Assembly (NCBI GenBank): GCA_030740335.1
Contig: JASLXL010000274.1
Location: forward strand, 1-5,502
DNA length: 5,502 nucleotides
DNA from: SAR202 cluster bacterium
Lineage (GTDB): Bacteria > Chloroflexota > Dehalococcoidia > SAR202 > CAJWER01
Reading direction: 5' to 3'
Position 1 is the first letter of the stretch. Each line of letters begins with the position of its first letter. This document shows, piece by piece, positions 1 through 5,402 of this stretch. The position numbers and the translations under genes are program-made. The notes beneath the pieces are model-generated. The model worked only from the letters and a program-made list of their open reading frames with translations. It was not told where the DNA came from and searched no databases.

Positions 1-59
1 AAGTCTACTGTTTCAATTATTTAAGAGAAAAAACAACTGAAGTGATATGGTAAACTACG

Positions 60-73
60 TATCAATATTGATA
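60..73. promoter_or_regulatory. Perfect 14-bp palindrome upstream of the S9 peptidase gene, possible operator
   Basis: TATCAATATTGATA is a perfect self-complementary 14-mer lying 57 bases before the chosen start of the peptidase gene. A palindrome of this size in a leader can be a dimeric repressor or activator site. Just downstream, TATATT (82-87) resembles a -10 hexamer, but I find no convincing -35 at the right spacing, so no promoter is called. The surrounding DNA is about 28% G+C, where short AT palindromes arise by chance more often. The operator role is inference only. Confidence 0.25.
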
Positions 74-119
74 TGTACTACTATATTAGGCAAAAATAAT
101 CGTGTCAGTATTGTTATAC

Positions 120-124
120 GGAGA
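120..124 (+). promoter_or_regulatory. Ribosome-binding site that decides the start of the S9 peptidase gene
   Basis: GGAGA ends six bases before the ATG at 131. This supports that ATG over the upstream in-frame ATG at 47, which has no comparable Shine-Dalgarno sequence and would put 28 extra residues in front of a typical signal peptide. Confidence 0.7.
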
Positions 125-130
125 TCAAGA

Positions 131-2620
131 ATGAAAAGAAAAATCGTGATACCAACAATTTTACTTGTATTAACGGTGGTAGCGTTTGTGATGACAGCAA
201 GCGCAGGAGCATCCGACGACAGCCTGCAGCCGGCAACCGGGTGGCAGTCTCCTCCCGAAGAGTTGCTGGAGGTGCTCCACGCACCGCAGCGCCCATGGTT
301 GTGGACGGCACCAACTGGCGAGTACTTGCTCCTAGCCGATCCCATGCTCTTCCCCCCCCTCGCCGAGCTGGCAGCACCGATGCACAAGCTGGCCGGCATC
401 CGGGTCAATCCCGCCATCAGCGGCCACCATGGCCAACACGGGGGCACATCCCTCCGCTTGGTTAGAGTCGAGAACGGAGCCACGACGCCGCTCGATCTGC
501 CCGCGGACGCCGAGGTCCACGGCGTGGAATGGACCGTGGACGGCCAGCGCTTCGCGCTCACCGTTGGGCACGCCGATCACATCGGCCTGTGGGTCGGCTC
601 GGTGGAAGGCGAAGTGACCAGGATCGAGGAGCTGGCTCTCAACCCGCTGATGGGCACCGCCGTGAGCTGGCTACCCGACCAGGAGCGCCTGCTGGTCCGC
701 CGCATCCCTAAGCGTGGACGGACGCCTGAGCCTACGGCCATACCGGCGGGTCCGGAGATCCTCGAGGGAGCGGGGGCTTCGGCCCGCTCCACTTACGAGG
801 CGCAAGACCTGCTCGAGACGGCTCACGACGATGCCCTCTTCGAGTACTACACCGCTTCCGAGCTGGTGATCATCAACCCGGCGACAGGTAAGGTGGAGGT
901 CGTCGGTGCGCCCGCTCCCTACACCACGGCCGAGTTCTCGCCGGACGGCAAGTATCTCCTCATCGAGCGTCTGGTCGGTCCCTGGTCCCACGAGGTGGCC
1001 TGGTGGCGTTTCGCCAGCAAGATGGAGGTGTGGAACGATAAGGGCAAGCTGATAGCGAACATCGCCTCCCTGCCCGTGGCCGACGAGGTCCCGGTCCAGG
1101 GTGTGCCGCTGGGCCCGCGTTCGGTTTCGTGGCGTCCCACCGCTCCGCACACGCTCTTCTGGGTCGAGGCGCTCGACGGCGGAGATCCCGTGGTAAAGGT
1201 GCCCCACCGCGACCGGCTTATGCAGCTCCGGGCGTCCTTCTCCGGAGACCCCGAGGAGGTCTATCGGGCCGAGCACCGCATCTGGGGGATGACCTGGGGC
1301 GCCGAAGGCGGAATGCTCATGCTCGCACAGTGGGAACGTATGCGCCGCTGGGAATACTTCTGGCTACTTGACGTTGACGAGGGTACTGCTCGCCTCTGGT
1401 ACCACCTTGCACGGGATGACCGGTACGGCAACCCCGGCTATCCCGTTCTCCGCCAGCTGCCCAACGGCCGCAGGGTGATGCACCAGAATGGCGACGTAGT
1501 CTACTTCAGCGGCGGCGGTGCCACCGAACAGGGCGACCGGCCCTTCCTGGACCTGCGACGCCTGGACACCGGCGAGACCGAGCGTCTGTTCCGCTGCGAT
1601 CCGGACCGCTACGAGTCCTTCGTGGCGTTCGCCGGTGGCGAGGACCGCTTCGTGTTGCGCTCCGAGTCCGTCGTCGATGTGCCCAACTACTATCTGGCCA
1701 CCTTTGGCAAGGAGATCGAGGCGATCAAGGGCGAGGCCACCCGGGTCCTGACACGTGCACCGATCACGCGCTTCGAGGACCCCACGCCCCAGCTACGCGA
1801 GATCGAGAAGCGCATCGTGCGCTACGAGCGTAAGGACGGCGTACCCCTCAGCTTCCACCTGCATCTTCCCCCCGGCTACAAGAAGGGCACGCCGCTGCCC
1901 ACAGTGCTCTATGCCTATCCTCTCGAGTACTCCGGCACGACCACCGCCGGACAGGTCAGAGGCTCAGCCCAGCGCTTCATGCGTTTGTACGGCGCCTCCC
2001 ACCTCTACTTCTTGCTCCAGGGCTATGCAGTACTCGATCTGACCGCCATGCCGATGCTCGGCGATCCCGAGACCACTTACGACACCTTCGTGCCCCAACT
2101 GGTGGCCGACGCAGAGGCCGCGGTGGCCAAGGCCGTCGAGATGGGAGTGGCCGATCCCAAGCGCATCGGCGTCATCGGCCACAGCCACGGCGGGCTCATG
2201 GTGGCCAACCTCCTGGCGCACACCGACCTGTTTCGGGCCGGCATCGCTCGCAGCGGCTCATACAACAAGACCAACCAGCCTTTCGGCTTCCAGTCCGAAC
2301 GTCGCTCCCTCTTCGAGGCGAGGGATGTCTACATCCAGCTCTCTCCGACCTTCTTCGCCGATAAGGTCAACGAGCCGATCCTGATCATCCACGGTGACGA
2401 CGACTCCAACCCGGGCACCCTCACGTTCCAGTCTGAGGTCTTCTTCGAGGCCGTGCGCGGTTCGGGCGGCACCGCCCGGCTGGTGCTGCTGCCCTTCGAG
2501 GACCACGGCTATCGAGCCCGGGAGAGTGTGGAGCACGTGCTCTGGGAGCAACTCCGGTGGTTCGACAAGTATGTAAAGGGCGCTGGGACCGCAACGCCCC
2601 AAAGCTCCGATTTAGAGTGA
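131..2620 (+). CDS. Secreted S9 family (prolyl oligopeptidase clan) serine peptidase, glutamyl endopeptidase-like (S9D)
   Basis: Predicted 829-residue serine peptidase. Residues 1-25 form a signal peptide: basic MKRK, a hydrophobic stretch of about 18 residues, and an ASA cleavage site before GASDD, so the enzyme should be exported. Residues from about 35 to 555 match the beta-propeller half of S9D enzymes, with motifs such as KLAGIRVNP, LFEYYTASEL, FSPDGKYLL and WVEALDGGDP (344-353). The alpha/beta hydrolase half starts near residue 560; PTVLYAYPLEY and AGQVRGS are typical of the chloroplast/cyanobacterial glutamyl endopeptidase group. Catalytic residues are visible: Ser685 in GHSHGG, Asp758 in HGDDDSNPGT and His792 in EDHGYR. 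The triad is complete and the length is normal for bacterial members, so the gene looks functional. Members of this group cleave after Glu in peptides; that specificity is known for the family, not shown here. The start was chosen from the Shine-Dalgarno sequence and signal peptide. The first 25 codons are about 37% G+C, whereas the rest is mostly 60-72%. A general S9 oligo- or dipeptidyl peptidase is the main alternative. Confidence 0.93.
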   Translation: MKRKIVIPTILLVLTVVAFVMTASAGASDDSLQPATGWQSPPEELLEVLHAPQRPWLWTAPTGEYLLLADPMLFPPLAELAAPMHKLAGIRVNPAISGHHGQHGGTSLRLVRVENGATTPLDLPADAEVHGVEWTVDGQRFALTVGHADHIGLWVGSVEGEVTRIEELALNPLMGTAVSWLPDQERLLVRRIPKRGRTPEPTAIPAGPEILEGAGASARSTYEAQDLLETAHDDALFEYYTASELVIINPATGKVEVVGAPAPYTTAEFSPDGKYLLIERLVGPWSHEVAWWRFASKMEVWNDKGKLIANIASLPVADEVPVQGVPLGPRSVSWRPTAPHTLFWVEALDGGDPVVKVPHRDRLMQLRASFSGDPEEVYRAEHRIWGMTWGAEGGMLMLAQWERMRRWEYFWLLDVDEGTARLWYHLARDDRYGNPGYPVLRQLPNGRRVMHQNGDVVYFSGGGATEQGDRPFLDLRRLDTGETERLFRCDPDRYESFVAFAGGEDRFVLRSESVVDVPNYYLATFGKEIEAIKGEATRVLTRAPITRFEDPTPQLREIEKRIVRYERKDGVPLSFHLHLPPGYKKGTPLPTVLYAYPLEYSGTTTAGQVRGSAQRFMRLYGASHLYFLLQGYAVLDLTAMPMLGDPETTYDTFVPQLVADAEAAVAKAVEMGVADPKRIGVIGHSHGGLMVANLLAHTDLFRAGIARSGSYNKTNQPFGFQSERRSLFEARDVYIQLSPTFFADKVNEPILIIHGDDDSNPGTLTFQSEVFFEAVRGSGGTARLVLLPFEDHGYRARESVEHVLWEQLRWFDKYVKGAGTATPQSSDLE

Positions 2621-2640
2621 CGCCAATAGGGGCGTTACGG
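2589..2640. repeat. Inverted repeat spanning the end of the peptidase gene; possible terminator or degenerate attC
   Basis: The arms CCGCAACGCCCC (2589-2600) and GGGGCGTTACGG (2629-2640) pair at 11 of 12 positions around a 28-base loop. The left arm lies within the last codons of the peptidase gene. A tighter hairpin shares the right arm: 2617-2624 pairs with 2631-2638 (one G.T pair) around the loop AATAGG, starting at the stop codon. The two folds exclude each other. No T-run follows, so a classical intrinsic terminator is not supported. The outer boxes CCGCAAC and GTTACGG resemble the R'' and R' boxes of an integron attC site, but there are no spacers and no extrahelical base, so this is only a degenerate candidate. 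Confidence 0.4.
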
Positions 2641-2675
2641 CCTAACACAGCGCTGCAGCTGAGCTAAGCGATAGC
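2640..2675 (+). repeat. Remnant of an attC-like recombination site
   Basis: GCCTAAC (2640-2646) fits the RYYYAAC consensus of an attC R'' box. The 17 bases from 2642 match the 5' half of the site at 3091-3107 at 14 positions (CTAACACAGCGCTGCAG against CTAACAAATCGTTGCAG). Downstream, CGCT (2651-2654) can pair with AGCG (2667-2670), and CGATAG resembles the CGATAG at the 3' side of the second site. The central hairpin is very short and no GTTRRRY box follows, so the 3' end appears lost. I read it as a decayed cassette boundary just before the VOC gene; chance similarity is not excluded. Confidence 0.4.
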
Positions 2676-2683
2676 CAGATAGG

Positions 2684-3067
2684 ATGAACACCTTGAAAAC
2701 ACGTGAGATGACAGACCAGCACGGTTTGCACGGTGCCCAGGCAGTACTGATGGTGGTAGACGTCAGACAGACGCTCGACTGGTATCGCGATGTCTTGGGT
2801 TTCCACATTGACTTTGAGCACGGCGACCCGCCAACCCACGCCCGGGTATCGTCCGGAGACCGTACTCATGCGAGCGCTATTCGGATTCGCTTCGAGCAAG
2901 GGGCGCCACCAAACGATCCGGCCTCGGGTTGCTATCTCTACCTGCACATTGGGAAAGGGATGGACGAACTCTGCGAGGAATTTAGGGCTCGAGGTGTAGA
3001 CATTCAAGAACCACCGGTCGACAAGCCGTGGGGCCGGCAATTCTCAATTCGAGACATGAACGGCTAA
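2684..3067 (+). CDS. Small VOC-superfamily (glyoxalase/bleomycin-resistance fold) protein, apparently truncated by an early stop
   Basis: 127 residues. Two VOC modules are visible: the first around 19-44 (AVLMVVDV, then LDWYRDVLGFHIDF), the second around 83-127 (CYLYLHIG, then LCEEFRARGVDI and the strand RQFSIRDMNG). The superfamily holds glyoxalases, dioxygenases and antibiotic-binding resistance proteins; the substrate here cannot be told. Gln119 sits where many members have the metal-binding Glu of an REF motif. The protein stops right after DMNG, but the same frame continues ILSFLTAG to a second TAA at 3092-3094. VOC proteins usually end DPNGY-ILSF or similar, so the TAA at 3065 looks like a nonsense change of a Tyr codon and the ancestral protein would have been 136 residues. 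Loss of the last strand may destabilise the fold. The start is uncertain: ATG 2684 has AGG directly against it, and ATG 2708 (residue 9) is an alternative with no better site. The gene lies between two attC-like sites, a setting where small VOC genes are common. Confidence 0.8.
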   Translation: MNTLKTREMTDQHGLHGAQAVLMVVDVRQTLDWYRDVLGFHIDFEHGDPPTHARVSSGDRTHASAIRIRFEQGAPPNDPASGCYLYLHIGKGMDELCEEFRARGVDIQEPPVDKPWGRQFSIRDMNG

Positions 3068-3088
3068 ATCCTGAGCTTTCTGACCGCT

Positions 3089-3165
3089 GGCTAACAAATC
3101 GTTGCAGGCAGACCTGAACTTCGCTTGCGCTCGGAGCCAGGCTGCTGAACGATAGGACGTTACAT
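3089..3165 (+). repeat. attC-like recombination site (77 bp imperfect hairpin)
   Basis: The segment begins with GGCTAAC (R''-like, 3089-3095) and ends with GTTACAT (R'-like, 3159-3165), sharing the TAAC/GTTA core. Inside, TCGTT-g-CAG-g-CAG-a-CCTG (3099-3116) pairs with CAGG-CTG-CTG-AACGA (3138-3152 read in order), leaving three unpaired bases only on the left arm. CTTCG (3119-3123) pairs with CGGAG (3132-3136, one G.T) around an 8-base loop. Spacers of 3 and 6 bases separate the R boxes from the stem. Paired arms with extrahelical bases confined to the L'' side are the hallmark of attC sites folded as single strands for the integron integrase. The ancestral stop TAA of the VOC gene (3092-3094) lies inside R'', as often seen in cassettes. 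The outer three bases of R'' and R' do not match consensus well, so the site may be weak or decayed. Confidence 0.6.
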
Positions 3166-3180
3166 TATCGCTAATAAGTA

Positions 3181-3190
3181 AAGGAGGAGG
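3181..3190 (+). promoter_or_regulatory. Very strong Shine-Dalgarno sequence for the broken small gene
   Basis: AAGGAGGAGG contains a full match to the anti-Shine-Dalgarno core (AAGGAGG) and ends two bases before the ATG at 3193, with the AAGGAGG core (3181-3187) five bases away. It is the best ribosome-binding site in the window and fixes the start of a gene that is otherwise hard to recognise. Confidence 0.7.
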
Positions 3191-3192
3191 AT

Positions 3193-3665
3193 ATGCCTTC
3201 AAGACGATTATTTGCGATGAAACAACAACTACCACCAGAAGGACAAACAAGGGATTTGTACAGTCGCTTCTTTACAGTGGGCGAAAAAGTGCCTGCAAAG
3301 AAGGCGCGAACTGGGAAGTTTTCAAGAACTTGGATTGAGTGCGCACCAGATGAATGCCCTCATGGCTGTCTGGCGCAAACACGATGACAACCCCGCCATC
3401 CAGACCCAAGGTATGGGCTTGAATATCGTCGTAAATGACCACCTGGGGACTCGGTTTATAGACGTGCAACGCTTCACCCACTTAACTGTTCCACACGTGT
3501 GCATTTTCTGGACAGCTGGTCACACAATGGGATATCGAGTGTGAGCTCTTCGATATTGAGGATGGTCTTGGGGTAGCCGACAACGATACGGATATTCAGA
3601 AAACCGTGATGAATAATTATGGGGCGGGGATTCAGGGAATGCGGATTGTTCGCCTGTATGCATGA
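3193..3665 (+). pseudogene. Unrecognised small gene broken by two apparent frameshifts
   Basis: I do not recognise the product. Three adjoining open stretches in successive frames read like one protein of about 157 residues. Frame A starts at ATG 3193 (MPSRRLFAMKQQLPPEGQ, then RDLYSRFFTVGEKVPAKKAR) and closes at TGA 3385-3387. Frame B reads ELGSFQELGLSAHQMNALM from about 3308, continues through VWRKHDDNPAIQTQGMGLN and FIDVQRFTHL, and closes at TGA 3542-3544. Frame C runs QLVTQWDIECELFDIEDG, then GLGVADNDTDIQKTV and GMRIVRLYA, to TGA 3663-3665. The first shift probably lies near 3300-3310 and the second between 3486 and 3530; both move the frame the same way. The amino-acid composition of each piece looks protein-like and the tails after each presumed break do not. 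The gene begins 28 bases after one attC-like site and ends 166 bases before another, so it may be a decayed gene cassette. Assembly errors could mimic the shifts, and the exact reconstruction is inference. Confidence 0.55.
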
Positions 3666-3831
3666 GAGGTTGAACTCATCTTATTCACGTACTCCTAAGT
3701 CATTAAATAATTTTACTATAGCTAAAGAAATTGAATCTCAAATAATTAAAAAATGCAGTATGCAAACACCTAAATATTACCACTCTATAGCTCTATAGAT
3801 AACAAGTTTTGTTGAATATGTACAAGAAAAC
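3666..3831. other. AT-rich spacer without a recognisable gene
   Basis: About 28% G+C by hand count, against 50-70% in the neighbouring genes. No convincing ORF, RNA gene or promoter pair was found. It contains one exact tandem repeat (CTCTATAG twice, 3783-3798) built on the palindrome CTATAG. A promoter for the downstream GH109-like gene might lie here, but no -35/-10 pair has good sequence and spacing. Confidence 0.5.
3783..3798. repeat. Exact tandem duplication of CTCTATAG
   Basis: CTCTATAG occurs twice head to tail. Each copy contains the self-complementary CTATAG. It may be a small slippage duplication or a paired binding site about 105 bases before the GH109-like start; its short length and the AT-rich setting leave the role open. 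Confidence 0.4.
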
Positions 3832-3882
3832 ACATAACAAGAGCATCCAGTGGATTGCCAAAAACTGATGCAGGCGTTAGGT
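3832..3882 (+). repeat. Compact attC-like recombination site (51 bp)
   Basis: This is the best-formed attC candidate in the window. R'' is ACATAAC (3832-3838) and R' is GTTAGGT (3876-3882), a perfect GTTRRRY match; the two boxes are complementary at 6 of 7 positions. After a 4-base spacer, L'' GCAT-c-CAGT (3843-3851) pairs completely with L' ACTGATGC (3864-3871), with a single extrahelical C at 3847. A 12-base loop and a second 4-base spacer complete the site. One unpaired base in L'' and an otherwise perfect 8-bp stem match known attC architecture. The total is slightly shorter than the usual range of roughly 55-140 bases. The orientation is the same as the genes. It ends 21 bases before the GH109-like start. 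Confidence 0.6.
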
Positions 3883-3892
3883 ATTACTACGA

Positions 3893-3897
3893 AAGGA
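3893..3897 (+). promoter_or_regulatory. Ribosome-binding site that decides the start of the GH109-like gene
   Basis: AAGGA ends six bases before ATG 3904. This favours ATG 3904 over the in-frame GTG at 3850, which lies inside the attC-like hairpin and has no Shine-Dalgarno sequence. Confidence 0.7.
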
Positions 3898-3903
3898 ACA
3901 ACA

Positions 3904-5343
3904 ATGCCTGAGATCAATAATCCCGACTTGCCTACGATCAATCGTGAATACGCGACCAACCACGTTCAGCGGGTTAACATGGCTGGCTTCCGTGCACCGA
4001 AGATAGGCACGGTGCGCGTGGGCGTGCTCGGCATGGGGCGCGGCATCGGACATATCAAGGCCCTGATCCAGATCGAGGGCGTCGAGATTCGAGCTATATG
4101 CGACAAGGATCCCGCGGAGATAGAGAAGGCGGCTGTCTGGTTCAAGGACATCGATCACAATCCGGAAATCTACACCGACGGCGAAAACGAGTGGAAGAAG
4201 CTGTGTGAACGCAAGGACCTGGACCTGATCTACGTGTGCACTCCCATTCCACTGCATGCACAGATGTCAATCTATGCCCTGAAACACGGCAAGCACGTCT
4301 GCAGTGAAGTGCAGGCGGCCTGGCAGATGGAGGACTGTTGGGAGCTCGTAAAGACCGCCGAGGAAATGCAAAAACATTTCATGATGCTCGAGAACTATTC
4401 TTACATGGATTTTCATCTTGTGACGATCAACATGGCGAAGCGGGGTTTCTTTGGCGACATAGTCCATGCCGAGGGCGCATACAACACGAGCAAGTTGAAC
4501 AACAACTTCCGCAAGATCCCGGACGGCTACAGCGACATGTGGTGGCTACGCGAATACGGCAGGCGCCGCGGCAACATTTATCCGACTCACGGTCTCGGTC
4601 CTATTGCCACGTGCCTGGATATCAACCGGGGTGACCGCATAGACTACCTCTCGTCAATGGAGAGTAACGACTTTACTTATGGTCCAAGGGCGAAGGAGTT
4701 ACTGAAGGCCGATCCGCTTTACGAGGAGTTTGCCGACCTGCCATACCGCGGCAACATGAACGTGACCCTGATTCGCACGGTGAAGGGACGTACTATGATG
4801 ATCCAGCACGATGCACATACTCCATCACCGCACAATTTGATCCACGGTATCTACGGCACGAAAGGGGCGGCGTTGTTTGATCCCGGCCCACCCCGGTTTT
4901 CCCAAGGGGATGAACGCTGGTACAGGCCTGACCACGACGAGTACAAGCGACTCTATGACGAATACACGCCGGAGATTTATCGCAAGCTCAAAAAGACTTC
5001 TGAGGGCCACGGTCACGGTGGCGCGGACCTGCGCATGAATTGGCACGTTATCGACTGCCTGCGTAACGGCCTGCCTATGCCGATGGATATCTATGATGCT
5101 GCGACGTGGAGTTCGATCGTGCCGCTCACGCAGTGGTCGGTTCTCAACCGCTCAAACTCGATCGACATTCCCGACTTCACCTGCGGCGCCTGGGAAACCA
5201 ATCCGCGCAACATGGACATCAATCTTGAGAATGGCGGCGGCAACACGAAGATACTGCCTCCCTCCAAGGCCAGCATGGAATTTGATGACAAACTGGCCCG
5301 CCAATGGCGGAGAGATCATGCGTTGAAGGAAGGCCATGCGTAG
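3904..5343 (+). CDS. GH109-like protein (Gfo/Idh/MocA fold, NAD-dependent glycosidase family)
   Basis: 479 residues. An N-terminal Rossmann domain begins near residue 37 (VRVGVLGMGRGIGHIKAL, then IRAICDKD), with VCTPIPLHAQMSIYALKHGK (111-130) typical of Gfo/Idh/MocA enzymes. The following motifs are those of GH109: SEVQAAW (134-140), DCWELV, MMLENYSY (160-167), FGDIVHAEGAY (183-193), NIYPTHGLGPIATCLDINRG (224-243), LIRTVKGRTMMIQHD (289-303) and WSSIVPLTQWSVLNRS (402-417). The YPTHG segment (226-230) supplies the conserved Tyr and His found at the GH109 active site. Characterised GH109 enzymes are alpha-N-acetylgalactosaminidases that use tightly bound NAD+ in a redox-assisted cleavage; the substrate here is unproven, and a Gfo/Idh/MocA sugar dehydrogenase is the alternative. 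Many GH109 proteins carry a Tat or other signal peptide; this one starts with a polar stretch of about 36 residues, so it is probably cytoplasmic. The gene looks intact and ends in TAG, 11 bases before a strong hairpin. It is read alone, with its own ribosome-binding site. Confidence 0.88.
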   Translation: MPEINNPDLPTINREYATNHVQRVNMAGFRAPKIGTVRVGVLGMGRGIGHIKALIQIEGVEIRAICDKDPAEIEKAAVWFKDIDHNPEIYTDGENEWKKLCERKDLDLIYVCTPIPLHAQMSIYALKHGKHVCSEVQAAWQMEDCWELVKTAEEMQKHFMMLENYSYMDFHLVTINMAKRGFFGDIVHAEGAYNTSKLNNNFRKIPDGYSDMWWLREYGRRRGNIYPTHGLGPIATCLDINRGDRIDYLSSMESNDFTYGPRAKELLKADPLYEEFADLPYRGNMNVTLIRTVKGRTMMIQHDAHTPSPHNLIHGIYGTKGAALFDPGPPRFSQGDERWYRPDHDEYKRLYDEYTPEIYRKLKKTSEGHGHGGADLRMNWHVIDCLRNGLPMPMDIYDAATWSSIVPLTQWSVLNRSNSIDIPDFTCGAWETNPRNMDINLENGGGNTKILPPSKASMEFDDKLARQWRRDHALKEGHA

Positions 5344-5354
5344 ACCGTCGCGAA

Positions 5355-5402
5355 CGCTGCGGATGCACGCGACGGCGTACCGTCTCGGGTGCATCCGCAG
5401 CG
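5355..5402. terminator. Strong hairpin after the GH109-like gene, probable terminator without a T-run
   Basis: CGCTGCGGATGCAC (5355-5368) and GTGCATCCGCAGCG (5389-5402) are exact inverted repeats of 14 bases. Inside, after a small internal loop, GACGG (5371-5375) pairs with CCGTC (5380-5384) around the loop CGTA. The structure starts 11 bases after the TAG stop. No T-run follows on either strand (GTAGGTG on the right, GAA on the left), so it may act as an RNA 3'-end stabiliser or a T-less terminator rather than a classical intrinsic one. Confidence 0.55.

Noticed and set aside
47..130. Extended start of the peptidase gene at ATG 47
   Set aside because: It adds 28 residues before a classic signal peptide and lacks a ribosome-binding site; ATG 131 has GGAGA at good spacing.
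671..1276. 201-codon open frame on the minus strand
   Set aside because: It lies opposite the clearly conserved peptidase gene, has no recognisable motifs, and is expected in GC-rich coding DNA.
3065..3067. Reassignment of TAA as a sense codon (Tyr) to explain the VOC read-through
   Set aside because: No bacterial code is known to read TAA as Tyr. No other gene in the window needs it, and a nonsense mutation is simpler.
3666..3903. Sigma-70 promoter for the GH109-like gene
   Set aside because: Several AT-rich hexamers exist (TTGAAT, TTGTTG, CTATAG), but no pair combines good sequence with 16-18 base spacing.
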